Shown: positions 20,950 to 32,700, counted from the stretch's first letter. The stretch: 64,000 bases of DNA from Emydura subglobosa (GCA_007922225.1 ML679961.1:4231295-4295294); one strand, 5' to 3'. A program made the numbers and translations. Notes: generated by a model from the letters alone, not told the origin.

Positions 20950-22235
20950 CATGTACTCCCATCGCCACCTACCTCAGCGGCTCCCTGGATGGCGAATTTG
21001 GACGGGACGGGGGTGACATCGCTTCGCTCTGGACCCATGCTCGCAACGCCACACGGCGCCTGGGAAAACGCATCAGCTGCCGCTGGATGTGGTGCGAGGA
21101 GCGCCAGGAGCTGTCAGTCCTGGTGCCACGGATCAGAGCCACTGACCACACCATCGTCACCCCTAGTGCCCGGGGCATACTGGAGAGGTCCCAGAAGGCT
21201 GCCATCCATGCACTGTATGTGGAGGACCTGAAGAAGAAACCTGACCAGGGAAAGGCCTTTGAATTGACCAGCAAGTGGGACGCCAGCAACTACTTTCTGC
21301 CATGGGGCAGTTTCACTCGATTCATGGACTGGCAGTTCATCCACCGTGCCCGACTCAACTACCTCCCGCTGAATGGGGCCATCTGCCACGGGAACCGGGA
21401 CAAACACTGCAGGAAGTGTGGGTACAACAACAAAACCTTGCCCCACGTCCTCTGTAGCTGCAAGCCCCACTCCAGAGCTGGCAGCTGCGGCACAACGCAG
21501 TCCAGAGCTGGCTCATGAAAGACAACTCGCCGGACATTGTCATCACCAATGAGGACCAGAAGAAGATTGTTATGGTGGATGTTACGGTCCCCTTCAAAAA
21601 GAGGACCCTGGCCTTTTATGCAGCCCGAGCTTGTAAGGAGGAGAAGTACGCCCCCCTGACTGACACCCTGAGAGCAAAGGGCTACGAGGTTCAGACCCAC
21701 TCCCTGATCCTCGGAGCCCTGAGCGCTTGGAATGCCTGCACCGAGTGTGTGCTGCGGGTCTGTGGTGTTGGTCGGCGCTACGCCCAGCTGATGCGACGCC
21801 TCATGGTGTCCGACACCATCTGGTGGTCGAGAGACAGCTACATCGAACAAATCACTGGGCACAGACAGCACTGGGATGAGTAAACCGGAGCGCCACCATG
21901 AGGAATTTATAGATTAAAGGACTAGCTACACCACATAACTGACTCAGTGAGGGACAATCCACTATTATGGACGTATCTACTCCTCATTAACCACATCCTA
22001 TGTAACCCCTGCAATAAGTGATGTTCCCGAATTACTGATCGCGTGTACTGTTAACTGTCAAACCTATCACCCCCCATCCAGGATACCACAGATTATGCTT
22101 TCATTGTACTCCCTGACTCCCAACCAAACTGTGTACCTGCTGATAATCTGTACATTATGCCTGGATGTCCAGGAACTCTTCTGTTTAAACTCTGTACCTG
22201 GCCATTTTTTAAACATTATCTTTAATAAAGATGAA
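20950..22235 (+). mobile_element. R2-type (RLE) non-LTR retrotransposon, 5'-truncated 3' end
   Basis: GC-rich coding sequence (20961-21883) is followed by an AT-richer 3' untranslated region ending near AATAAAG at about 22223. It keeps only the region downstream of the reverse transcriptase palm. The coding part is still almost intact, which suggests it is younger than most CR1 copies nearby. Candidate clades are R2 or NeSL/Utopia. I cannot decide between them by eye. Confidence 0.75.
20961..21883 (+). pseudogene. R2-type ORF C-terminus: thumb, zinc finger and restriction-like endonuclease
   Basis: One frame runs from 20961 through TYLSGSLDGEF, RDGGDIASLWTHARNATRR and IHALYVEDLKKKPDQGKAFE to FIHRARLNYLPLNGA, and then HCRKCGYNNKTLPHVLCSC, a C-x2-C-x7-H-x4-C finger. 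Near 21472 a 1-base change shifts the frame. In the other frame (21515-21883) come SPDIVITNEDQKKIVMVDVTVPF and ARACKEEKYAPLTDTL, the PD...VDVT...K order of the restriction-like endonuclease. It ends WWSRDSYIEQITGHRQ. The finger-to-PD spacing looks compressed, so a small deletion may accompany the frameshift. In R2-like elements this endonuclease nicks the target to prime reverse transcription. The N-terminal DNA-binding and RT domains are missing. Confidence 0.8.
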
Positions 22236-23767
22236 TCCCCAAAGCTTGAGAAGGCGTTACAAAAGAGACAGAGATCCAATATTTCTGTATAAGAGGGAAA
22301 GTCTCATTAGAAAGATTGATTGCCGGCTTCCATTGGCCCATCTATGGCTCTCCCCACGCTGTACAGAAGAGGCGAGCCAAGGTGCAGGACCATTCTGAAG
22401 CACGGTCCTTGCCCTTCACTGAGAGCTTGCCATGGCATCAATGGGGGTCGTTAATGCTGAGAAGTGCCTGGGAGCACTGCACAGCTCATTCCTCCTCCCC
22501 TAAGACACCCCGAAACGGTGGATGCCATCAGGGGCTTTATTAACCTTCGTGACAAGCCCCTCTGGATGCCGCCACCCCCTTTGGTGGTGTTCCGAGAACA
22601 TCAGGAACAAGCCCTGTCAACACAGCTTCAGTGGAACCATGCAACAGAGGAGGAGCCATAGGCAAAAGAATTCTGGGCAGCTGGCCCGAACCCCTGGTAG
22701 GCCAATCCCCCTGCCCATTCTTGTCAAACATCTGCCATCCCACGCCCCGTGCGATGGAAACGAAGGCGAAGGCGAAGGTTCCCAGCAGTGCATATCCTAC
22801 TCCCCCAACCAGAGACGGGCCTCATCAGTAGCCGAAGAACCACAGAAAACTTACTGCTGCCTTCCAGCATCATCACCCCAAACCTGAGAGTCAGTGACTT
22901 CACAGCGCTGTGCAGACGGGATGGTGGGACATGGGGGGAGGGGTGCTCTGGTCGGTTGGTGGTGGAGGGTGGAACTTAGGGATGCCAGCCTTTGAAGACA
23001 CCCTCCCCACGGGAGCAGAGTTAAGGTTGTGGTGTGTTGCATGTGGTGTTTGATGGGCATCTGGGTTGTATCTGTAGGTGGTTTGTACTAGGTATGTTCT
23101 ATGTGGAGCAGCCTTAAGTGATACATAACACAGCTTAATATACAATAGAATTTTTCTTACTGAGCCTGATTCTCCTTTAGCTTAAGGCCCTTTTACACCT
23201 CTCTGACTCCATAAAGATGGCCTTAAAATGAGTGTAGCTAATTAAGATCCACTGTAAGGCCCATCCACACTGCAGGGGTGGCATAAGGTGACCTTTTAGC
23301 AAATGAGAATTATAGTCACTGTGTCCAAGCGGGCTTGGCACCGATCAGTAAAGGTTAATTTCTAAGCCCTTTCCCCTTTCCGACTAGCGTTTATGTTCTG
23401 AGCAAAGTGGCACTAAAAAAAAAAAAAAAAGAAATAGGTTATGGCAGTGCTGGGAGAAGTAAACGTTGTGAAAGGCCATCACAATAACCGCCCTTCAACA
23501 CCTATTACAGCATGGAATACTAAACCCGAAGTGACAGCCTAAGAGAGAAAGAAGTGTTATCTTTGATTCATGCTACTGTAGAATTAAGCTATGTAATCAC
23601 TGACAAATCAATCATTACCAGCCGTAAACAACTGGTTCGTTAGTCTGCCTTCCTGTGGCAAAGACATAGACCATTAACAAATTCTACACCAGACTGTACA
23701 CAGCAATAAGGATCAACTTGATGCCGCCAGAATAATTACCAAGGATAAAGACCAATTTCCAGGGTCA
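22236..23767. other. Unassigned; moderately GC-rich block at 22310-23060
   Basis: 22310-23060 is richer in GC than its surroundings and has low stop density, giving many overlapping frames without motifs. A small GAAGGC triplet repeat lies at about 22762-22780. An A run lies at 23414-23430. Sequence around 23255-23340 has weakly matching inverted ends (GCCC..CACACTG) and may be a decayed MITE. Confidence 0.4.
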
Positions 23768-23885
23768 TGGGGCTGATTTGGATCTCATTTTACACCGGTG
23801 CAAATCAGGAGTGACTCTACTGAACACCAAGGAGGCACTCTGGTCTAAATGCAATGCGGAGAACAGAAGAATCAGACCCAGGATT
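23768..23885. mobile_element. Short inverted-repeat MITE
   Basis: Left end GGGGCTGATTTGGATCTC pairs with the right end AGAAGAATCAGACCCAGG (reverse complement GGGTCTGATTCTTCT). The interior TTTACACCGGTGCAAATC is itself palindromic. It resembles the palindromic element that hosts the Gypsy insertion at 58.7 kb. No clear target duplication. Confidence 0.5.
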
Positions 23886-24917
23886 TTAACTTGCCTCGTG
23901 AACAAAGTTTTTTACCAGGGTATGGGGGGGTGGGCAGGAAACGTGTCAGCCCTTGAGAGAGGACTTTTCCTGGAAGGGGCAGAGGGCTGTTATTGGAGAG
24001 AGAAGCTGCCCACCTGCCTTTCAGAGAGGGATCTTGGGAGGCACCCAGACTTTTTCTAACTTTCAAAAGAATTAAGCTCAGGGCACCTTTGATTTGATTC
24101 AATTCCCACCTTCTTCCGTATTTTAAATTAAAAGGCAGCCTCTCATGTCATTGTTCACGACAGCATATTTTGTTGGCTGCTCACTTGCAGTGGAGCGGCA
24201 TCATCTGGGACGTAAGAGATGGTTGATTAAACTGAGGGATATCCCAGCAGTGGGTTCTAGTCACCAGGCACCCAAACCTGCCAAAGAGTAGCAGTGTGAT
24301 GCAGTTTTGATACAGGCTACTGTTCGCTGAATATCCACAAGAGGGGCCTGCTCTGGACAAGCCAAAGAAACGGTCAGCGTTTTACCTTGCTAGTTTTACA
24401 CGCTCTTAATGTCTTGATGGACTGAAGACTTGGTTGTAAGTGGGGTGCTGTGGTACGTGGTATCTCAGCTTGGTCTTACTGTTGTCTTTGTACTTTTTCT
24501 TTCCTGGCTCTTCCCCCTGTGCCCCCCATTTCTTAGGTACAGAGAGGTGCAATAAAAAACTCCTTTTAAAAATATATGGGATGGAATTGGCTCGGTTCTG
24601 GATTGACTGGAAAATGGCATGTTAACACATGAATTCGAGTCTTTTTTCCATTGATGTCTAAGATACTTGACTCATCATTCACATTAGAGTTTAAGAGAGT
24701 TGCTGGCGGCAGGCACCAACAAGGACACAGTCAAGCTAGTGTTTCAATTAGCAAAGCTGAGAACTTCTCTTGTTTAACAAGAAATGACTTTTTAGCTAAA
24801 CAACATTTTTTGTAGAACATTTTTATCGTGGGCAAAATTGTCTGGTTTCTTGATGACAAACCAAGTTTTGGTTTTCAGGGGTCGTTTTCGTTTGCCCGGC
24901 TCTCTTCCTTCCAACAG
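23886..24917. other. No recognisable feature
   Basis: Unassigned. Confidence 0.5.
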
Positions 24918-24919
24918 TG

Positions 24920-25330
24920 TGTAGCAGGGTCACGCAGGGCCCTCCTGTTGCTTAGGCCCCCTGTTCCCACCAACCACTCAGAGACCTCAGCTTTGTGCTC
25001 CCACCAGTGCAGTTTATTTGCAGGTTGCTTGCCCACCACCCTCTAGTTATAAGCAGTCCAGCTTAACAGCCTATGGGGCCTCATGGTCTCAGTCACCAAC
25101 TGAAGGGAGCTCACTCTCCTCCATGCTCTGTGGCTTCTCCCTTTCTGGATTTTTTCCACCCCTGCACTTCCTTCCTGTGAGCCATTCCTAGCCCGTGGCT
25201 AATGAGCCCAGCAGCTGCTCCCTATTGGCTCACTAAGTGCAGGCTTACTCAGCCAGCTCCAATTCTCCTTTCTTAATTGGGCTCAAGAGACAGAAAGCTA
25301 GCTCAGTTTCTTTTGCCTAGCATGGTCACA
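24920..25330 (-). mobile_element. Solo LTR (endogenous retrovirus-like)
   Basis: A 411-bp unit whose minus strand starts TGTGACCATGCTAGG and ends CACCCTGCTACA-like (plus strand TGTAGCAGGGTCACGC at 24920), i.e. TG...CA. On the minus strand a TTATAA box (about 25048-25053) is followed about 30 bp later by AATAAA (25013-25018). The U3-R order and U5 end fit an LTR. No internal retroviral sequence flanks it, as expected after LTR-LTR recombination. Flanks share only three bases (cag), so the duplication is decayed. Confidence 0.65.
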
Positions 25331-28289
25331 CAGCCTGTTTTCCAGTGGGGGGAGAAAAATAAAGGTGAAGAAAACAACAATTTGAAAAAAAAATCCATTG
25401 TTTCATTTGAAATTTTATTTGCCCTTTTTTTGATTAAATAAAGTATTTTTCATTTGAAATTTGCAGTGGAAAATATGCTGCATATTTTTACTAGCTCTGC
25501 TAAAAGAAGACTGTAATGGAACAGCGATGAAAGTCCTTACAGCTGTGGAAAGGAACTTAAACAAGTAAGGAAGCATTCTTGTATTCCCCCACCCGTTTCT
25601 TGTACTTGTATAAAAATTAGTATCAAAGGCCTAGATAAACAGGCTTGTGGGCCTATGCATGCTGCCTCAAAGGGAGGTTGCCAAGTCTATTGCACAGACC
25701 AGATGTTCCTGCACTTCCAGACTCAGTTGACAAGGGGTCGCTACAAAGTCTCTGGGCCAATGCATATCTTCAACACTGTAGAGTTGGGAGATGACAGCCC
25801 TCCAACACATGAGCTTACACCACCTGAGTGGGGCAGTTGGTTTTAAACTCCGTTGCCAAGACTAGCTTCCAAAGCTGTAATCCCATGAAACCTAAGAAAA
25901 ACAAGAATGAAGCCTGTACCTGCACAGCCTTCATCACTTAAATTGAAAAGACCCTCATACAAACCCCAGCAACCATAAAAAAGTGTTGAACACACTGGAC
26001 CGTTGATTGGGACTTTAGATGCTAATGGGATATCCATAATAATTCGTAATAATAAATATGATGTCCTTTAAAACTCAAGCTCTACCTGTCCCTTCCAGAG
26101 ACCTAACCTGTCACATCTTTACACCCAGACTCTCCACGTGTACTTTATACTTGTGTTGGATAACTTTATTTACTCTAACTGAATGTTTTCTGTATGAATT
26201 AGGCTGTCAGAAGACTGCTCGTGAAACTTGGACCCTCAATTATTTTTGTATTTTGAAGCAAGACGCTCACAGTTTTCAGTGGTTTAATGCAAATGCAAAA
26301 TGCATCATATTAATGAAAAAAAACCAACCCTAGTGCACTGCTCAGCTTATCCCTTATGTTTTATACATGATTTTTCAGCTCATCCCTGGAACATCAAATG
26401 TTCATCACTGACCACTGATAAACACATTCATCCTCGTTTGAACACTTTGTTATAACCTCATTGGCTTTCCTGTCCTCTCTGATGTTTTCTTAGCAAGCAC
26501 AACTCTCCTGGGAGCTTCCTGCAGTCCAAAGCCTGCTTTCAATCGAGTCTTCAGCTCCAGCAGGCCTTTTCCCGCTAAGCTGCTGAAATTTAAGACTCAT
26601 TATTTCCCACGCCTCCTGCTGCAGGTGAGAATTTCCATTACCTTTTGATTTGTTGTTCCTTTCCTAGAAGCCTGGCTGGTTAACAGAGCACTGATTCTAA
26701 GGACCGGGTCATGTCCCTGAGGCACCTAACTCTGCATTAACTCAATCAGACTTCTGCTGCTGATTGGTCTATAACTAGAATGGTGAGAAAAAATATTGAC
26801 TAAACACTTTCTGTAGAAAAATACCATTTTGTGGAACCGGAAATGTTTCGTGGAAACATATTGGCTTTGCTGAAAATGTTGTTGGGAAGCTTTCTCTGGC
26901 TTAGAGACACTTCCCAGTTAGGCAGAGTAAAGACGTGAAACTGGGGCCCTTTCATCCCAAATGTTTGTCCTGACCCTAGGCCATCGTGAGCTGGGTCTTC
27001 CTTATTTTTTCATGACAAATTTCAAAGGTCTCTTTTTTTTGGTGCCACATTGGAATGAAAACAAATTTGAAAACCTTGAGACTTCCATGAAATGGGGCTG
27101 GATGGAAAAAGTAATTCTATCTGTGACTAAGGAGGCCATGGCTCAAATTTTCAAAACCAGTTAGGGTATTTAGCCACACAACTCTCACTCATTGCAAAGT
27201 GGGATGCTTTTATGGCAACAATGGGTTTTTTTGGGTCACAGCACAGTTAAATTCCTCCCCATTGGCTCCTCTCATTGACCAGCTGAACCTGGGTTGGAAA
27301 AGCTCTTCCTAGAGCAGATCAGAGAGAGGCTGAACTCCATCTCTTGCTCTTGCGCCTCTCTGTCCCTCTCTTCCCTCCTTTCTATGACTTTTAGGACCAT
27401 AGAGAATCGGGAAAGCAGAGAAGGACAGAGGGACAGCTAAGTGCCCTTTCCTTTTTCAGCCACCTCTAAGAGGAACAGTGCAGGAGTTTCCCCTCGTTGG
27501 ACTGGGGCATCCACCTTCTGGAACTCATATGTTTGCAGGACACATTGGGCAATGACTGGTGTCAACCACCTATTCCCTCCATTATGAGTGTGAAACAGAA
27601 GTGCACAAAACACTATAGCAGGGCAGCAATTCATCTGGAAAAAACCAATGTGTACTTATAAAAGGCTCCAATGTTTAGCTTAATTAAATGAAAAACCAGG
27701 GCATTTCAGATGTGCTGAAAGAACTTCTCAGGATAACGCAGGGGCATATGCTAAACCGAGACTATCCTGGTAAAACCATGACCGATGGCTTTTTTTCTAT
27801 AGTGTCCAGTGTGGATTATAAGTGTCCTATTCTTATTTCTTTGCTTGGCGCTACCTTGCTTTTTGTCCCTAACCAAACCAAGGTATTTATATAAGTACGC
27901 ATGTTAAATTTGTTGTAGCAATGAAAGACTGGAAAGAAACATAGCAGTGCAGCTCCTGAAAAGAGACAAAGGCTGGTCATGCTGCTGCCCAGACATTTGC
28001 AAAGTCTACTGAGTTAATCGGGTTCCTTAGATTACAACACATTGAAAGAGTTTATCAGCTCATTGAACTGACTGTAACTGAAATGATAGCCAGCGAATCC
28101 ACCAGAATTCAGCAAAAGAAGTGACCTTCATCACCAAGGTGCTCAACTGGCATTTTAAGAGGTCTACTTTCTGACTCTGAGTTTAAAAAAAAATTGGTGA
28201 AAATGTCTGCTTGGAATAAACCCAGCTTCCTATACCGCGAATGGAATGGGTTCACAATAGAACACTCGGAGACTCCTGCATGGGTAGGT
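25331..28289. other. No recognisable feature
   Basis: Almost 3 kb of AT-rich, mostly unique-looking DNA. Frames such as 26058-26333 have no domain. 27150-27220 faintly resembles half of a palindromic MITE. It could contain conserved non-coding elements, which one sequence cannot show. Confidence 0.5.
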
Positions 28290-28560
28290 TCAAACACTAT
28301 ACTGGGGTTCCAGAGAAGTGGATGTCATTCCTGGATCTGCCACAGACTCTTTGTATGATCTTGGGCAAGCCATGTAATCTCTCTGGGACTCAGTTTTCCA
28401 AAAGTGCAATGGGGACAGTAATTTTTCCATTTGCCTGCCCTTTGTCTGTCTTGTCTATTTAGCGTGTAAGCAGGTCAGGGCAGGGACTGCCTCTTATTTA
28501 TATGTGTGTGTACACAAAAGGGGCATACAGCCACTACTAGAACAGAAATAATAACCATGC
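28290..28560 (+). mobile_element. CORE-SINE / MIR-like with extended tail
   Basis: The body words GATCTTGGGCAAGCCATGTAA, then CTCTGGGACTCAGTTTTCC and AATGGGGACAGTAAT, match MIR. The tail GTCTATTTAGCGTGTAAGC, then CAGGGCAGGGACTGCCTCTT, continues to an AATAATAACC end. The same tail type recurs alone at 32.2, 34.0, 55.1 and 63.8 kb. Confidence 0.75.
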
Positions 28561-28720
28561 TGTCCAAAGGGCTTGTTCTATAATATATGTGCTGTGTTTC
28601 ATTATTTGGATGTGAATATTGACATTTCCTCAATAATTTACAAAAAACTGTGAATGGGAACTCATGTTTTTAAGACATAGAGTCCTACATGTCTCTACAA
28701 GTTTAAAAAAAACCCTTATT

Positions 28721-28965
28721 TAGGGCACGGCAAAATTGACCAGAATATCTGTTGTGGCATGAACTATTCCGGAATAGCTTCCCATGTGAGCACTGTATTT
28801 TGAATCGTCATTTTATTTCAGAATAATTAGTGTGCTTTGTGAGTGCAGTCATTACTCTGAAATAAAAGTCACTTTTGCTCCAAAATAGAGTGTCAACATG
28901 GGGAACTATTCTAGAATAGTTTATTCCATAATAGCTATTCTGGTCAATTTCCCTCTGAAGCCCTG
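28721..28965. mobile_element. Long fold-back (palindromic) MITE
   Basis: The two halves are inverted copies over almost the whole 245 bp. The left arm reads AAAATTGACCAGAATA, AACTATTCCGGAATAGCT, TCCCATGTGAGCACTGTATTTTG, TTTATTTCAGAATAAT. The right arm, reverse-complemented, gives the same blocks in the same order (AAATTGACCAGAATA, AACTATTCTAGAATAGTT, CCCCATGTTGACACTCTATTTTG, TTTATTTCAGAGTAAT). Arms are about 110 bp with a loop near 28833-28848. No coding sequence. Confidence 0.85.
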
Positions 28966-29315
28966 ACTTCCCACTGGTATCCTGTGTGGAAAATGCCAAG
29001 TTTGGTGAAACTGTCTTGCAAAAATGATCTTTGTATCTCCTGGGAAATTTGAGTTTTATGTTCAAATCACTGACCAGAACAAAGGAAATAAATTCACCTT
29101 TTTTTGCCATATATGTATTTCTCCACTTTTCATGATCTGCTCTCCAGGGTGAGTTTCAGCACCAAGCAATGGATATGCTTGACGCTAACAATGTTTCTCC
29201 TTTTTTTCTACATGATTGTAGCGGAATGTTTATCCCCTGAAAGACTGCAAGGGCTTTCCCAGACCTAGCTCCATGTCTCTCTGAGTGTGAGTGGACTAAG
29301 AATTAAAGGGCTTGT
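28966..29315. other. No recognisable feature
   Basis: Unassigned. Confidence 0.5.
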
Positions 29316-29945
29316 TAGAATCATAGAAACGTGGGGCTGGAATAGACCTTGAGAGGTCATCTAGTTCAACCTCCCGAGCTAAGGCAGGACCCAGTAAACA
29401 TAGACCATCCCTAACAGGTGTTTCTCTAACCTGTTCTTAAAAGCCTCCTATGATGGGGATTGCACAATCTCCCTTGGAAATCTATTCCAGAGCTTAACTA
29501 CCCTGATTGTCAGGAAGTTTTTGTTAATATCTAACCTAAATCTCCCTTTCTGCAAATTAAGCCTATTACTTCTTGTTCTACCTATAGTGGACCTGGAGAA
29601 CAACTGATTACAGTCCTCTTTATAACATCCCTTAACATACTTGAAGAGTGTTATCAGATCGCCCCTCAGTCTTCTTTTCTCAAGACTAAACATGCTGGTT
29701 TTTAACCTTTCCTCATAGGTCATGTTTTCTAAACCTTTTATCATTTTTGTTGCTCTTCTCTGGACTCTCTCAAATTTGTCCACATCTCCCTTAAATTGTG
29801 GCACCCAGAATTGGACACCATAACCTACTCTCACCAGTGCCAAGTAGAGCAGGACAGTTATCACCCATGTCTGACTTACAACGTCTGTTAAGACACCCCA
29901 GAATGCTATTAACTCTTTTTTGCAACTGAATCACATTGCACAGAT
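29316..29945 (-). mobile_element. CR1 LINE, ORF2 C-terminus and 3' end
   Basis: A minus-strand frame 29864-29448 is open for 138 codons: [51 protein letters not shown], and VVKLWNRFPREIVQSPS. It ends at 29316 with GAATCATAGAAACGTGGGG. A third CR1 subfamily by its 3' block (GACCTTGAGAGGTCATC). Although a stretch is open, reverse transcriptase is missing, so it is not functional. Confidence 0.92.
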
Positions 29946-30041
29946 GCCAAGGGGTGGTTGTCTGTAAGAGTGAGATTTACAGCCCCAAAGAATGATATTC
30001 AAGGCTAAAGAGTGAGACTTTCCAGGTGGTATATTAGGTCA

Positions 30042-31205
30042 TAGAAACACAGAAGATGAGGGTTGGAAGGGACCTCAGGAGGTCATCTAGTCCAAACCCC
30101 TGCTCAAAGCAGGACCAACCCCAAATAAATCATCCCAGCAAGGGCTTTGTCAAGCCACGCTTTAGAAACCCCTAAAAATGGAGATTCCACCACCTTCCTT
30201 GGTAACCCATTCCAGTGCAGTGAAAAAGCTTTTCCTAATATCCAACCCCTAGAACTCCCCCATTGCAACTTCAGACCATTTCTCCTTGTTCTGTCATCTG
30301 CCACCACTGAGAACAGCCCAGCTCCATCCGTTCTGGAACCCGCTTTCAGGTAGTGAAAGGCTGTTATCAAATCTCCTCCCTCACTCTTCTCTTCAGCAGA
30401 CTAACAAGACTAGTTCCCTCAGTCATTCCTCATGAGTTAGATGCTCCAGCCCCCTAATAATTTTTGTTGCCCTCCTCTGGACTCTCTCTAATTTGTCCAC
30501 ATCCTTTCTGTATTGGAGGGCCAAAAACTCCAAATTTGGCCTCACCAGTGCTGAATAGAGGGGAATAATCACTTCCCTCGATCTGCTGTCAATGCCCCAA
30601 CTAATACAGCTCAATATGCCATTAGCCTTCTTGGCAACCAGGGCACACTGTTGACTCATATCCAACTTCTTGTCTACTGTAACCCCCAGTTCCTAGCTGC
30701 CTAGCTCATCGGTTCCCAGTCTGTAGCTGTGCATGGGATTCTTCTGTCCTAAGTGCAGGACTCCGCACTTGTCCTTCTTGAACCTCATCAGATTATTTTT
30801 TTGACCCAATCCTTCAATTTGTCTAGGTTGATCTGTATCCTATCTCTACTCTCCAGCATATCTACCATTCCCCCCAGCTTAGTGTCATCTGCAAACTTGA
30901 AGAAAACCAGCCCCAGCACCGAGCCCTGAGGCAGGCCGCTTGATACTGGCTGCCAACTGGACATTGAGCCATTCATTGCTATCCATTGAACCCGATGATC
31001 CAATCAGCTTTCTCTCCATTTTATAGTTCTTCCATCCAACCCATACTTCTTTAACTTGCTGATAAGAATACTGTGGGAGGCTGCATCAAATGCTTTGCTA
31101 AAGTCAAGGTATATCACATCCAGTGCTTTTCCCACATCCACAGAGCCAGTCATCTCATCATAGAAAGCAATCAGGTTGGTCAGGCATGACTTGATCACTG
31201 CTTAA
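30042..31205 (-). mobile_element. CR1 LINE, reverse transcriptase (deleted) to 3' end
   Basis: On the minus strand, 5' to 3': [14 protein letters not shown] and [23 protein letters not shown] (RT, about 31190-31010), SSGLPQGSVLGLVFFKFADDTKLGG (about 30945-30865), [43 protein letters not shown], and LHWNGLPRKVVESP. It ends with GGGACCTCAGGAGGTCATC at 30075. The FADD box follows the PQGS box far too closely, so an internal piece of RT is missing. Other stops break the frame. Confidence 0.92.
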
Positions 31206-31854
31206 GTCAGGGACTCTCATTTTTGGTCTTTGGTGACATCTAATAGTTCAGGTTTTTAATAGTTCATTTTAAAATAGACATTGCTTAATAGTGCATATGA
31301 AACACTTAAATATCCTAACGTCTAGGGCATGTGAGAATTCTATATGCAATGAGAACCAGTGGATTTTAATAAAAACAATGATTTGCTGATTGGAACAAAA
31401 TCCTGGATGGTTGGTGAGCCCTGAGAACATGAATATGTATGGGGTGGTTTAAATGTTTAACTGTATTTTGCTGAATCCACAAACTTTTGATCAAGTCCTG
31501 CTCATTTTTGGGTGAACTCATAATTTTTTGACTATCAAGTATTCACACACTTAATCCCCCCTTTCTCACGTAGCTTCTGTTCTCCTCTCACGTGTGTCTA
31601 GAACACGGGCCTGTAGTCTCCATGGTTACCACAGTACACAACTTTGGAAAGTGGCTTTCCAAGCTCAAAGCCCCGTGCCTGATTTATTGTTGTCTCTTGC
31701 AGCACCTGATAAAAATATTTTAAATCTTCATATATTTTCTCAAAATGAATGAGATAATCTTAGGAATGTGTGTTAGAGTGAGATAGCATGCTAATGAGTG
31801 AGTCTCAGACCTAATGAGTGAGACTTGACATGTCTGCTTTGCTGGTTTATATAA
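31206..31854. other. No recognisable feature
   Basis: Unassigned AT-rich DNA. Confidence 0.5.
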
Positions 31855-32070
31855 AATCCACTATAAGACCCCAGATCCCTTTCAGCAGTACTATCATCTA
31901 GCCAGTTATTCCTCATCATGCTTTTGGTTTTTCCTTCCCAGGTGTAGAAATTTGCATGTGTCTTCACTGAATTCACCGCATTGATTTCAGACCAATTCTC
32001 CAATTTGTCACGGTCATTTTGAATTCCAATCCTGCCCTCCAACCTGGTTGCAAATACTCTTATCAATGAT
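31855..32070 (-). mobile_element. CR1 LINE internal fragment
   Basis: The plus strand reads CAGATCCCTTTCAGCAGTACT, TTTTTCCTTCCCAGGTGTAG and CCAATTCTCCAATTTGTCACGG, the reverse complement of the CR1 ORF2 region between RT and the AKKANG block. Neither the 3' end nor RT is attached. Confidence 0.75.
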
Positions 32071-32480
32071 GGCACGTGCTGGTGAAGACATCGTCAGAGA
32101 GGGATGGGAGAGGCAGATTGTGGAAAATTACAATGTTTAAAAAAGCCCTCAGACATGGATCTTTGGCATGGTGCTTCAAGGTTGTAGATTTGTGTTCGTC
32201 TCACCTTTTTAGATGATAAACGCCTAGGGTCAGGGATCATCTCTTCTGATGTGTCAGCACAGCGCTTAGCTCATTCCATGCAAGCCATGAAATGAGTCTT
32301 TGGGTGCTACCACAGTATAAAGCATCCAACATCTTGTTGATTTAGAATTAATTTATGCAGTGCATTTAAAGCCTTTATAGTTGCCAGGGTAAGTAACATG
32401 TACTCAGCATGCAATTGATATCCTGAAACAGCATCTATGTTGTTTTTGACCAAATATTTACATTTGTCAAATGCTAAATA
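32071..32480 (+). repeat. Mostly unassigned; SINE-tail-like piece at 32185-32300
   Basis: 32200-32280 has AGATGATAAACGCCTAGGG, then TCAGGGATCATCTCTTCTG and CAGCACAGCGCTTAGC. This is the L2/MIR-type tail that ends the SINE at 28.3-28.6 kb. No other feature. Confidence 0.5.
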
Positions 32481-32700
32481 TTCTTATTATTTGTATTACA
32501 GTAGCACCTACAGGTACCAATGGAAATTGGGGTTCTATTAGTCTAATAACTTTACAAACACTTTGTGAGAGAGAGTCCCTTGCCCTGAGGCATTTACAAT
32601 TAACATTGCAAAAGAGAATGTCTGGGAGAAAGGAAATACTGTTGCCATTTTACTGAAGCACAGAGGGATTAAAATCCAGATCCTTAAGAGCGGAAATGAC
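32481..32700 (-). mobile_element. CORE-SINE / MIR-like, reverse orientation
   Basis: It begins TTATTATTTGTATTACAGTAG (the reverse of the SINE's tail). ACTTTACAAACACTTTGTGAG and CCTTGCCCTGAGGCATTTAC follow, then the body complement CCATTTTACTGAAGCACAGAG. The order is that of the 28.3-kb copy on the opposite strand. Confidence 0.7.

Noticed and set aside
21359..21871. A 170-codon minus-strand frame
   Set aside because: Antisense shadow of the R2-type coding sequence.
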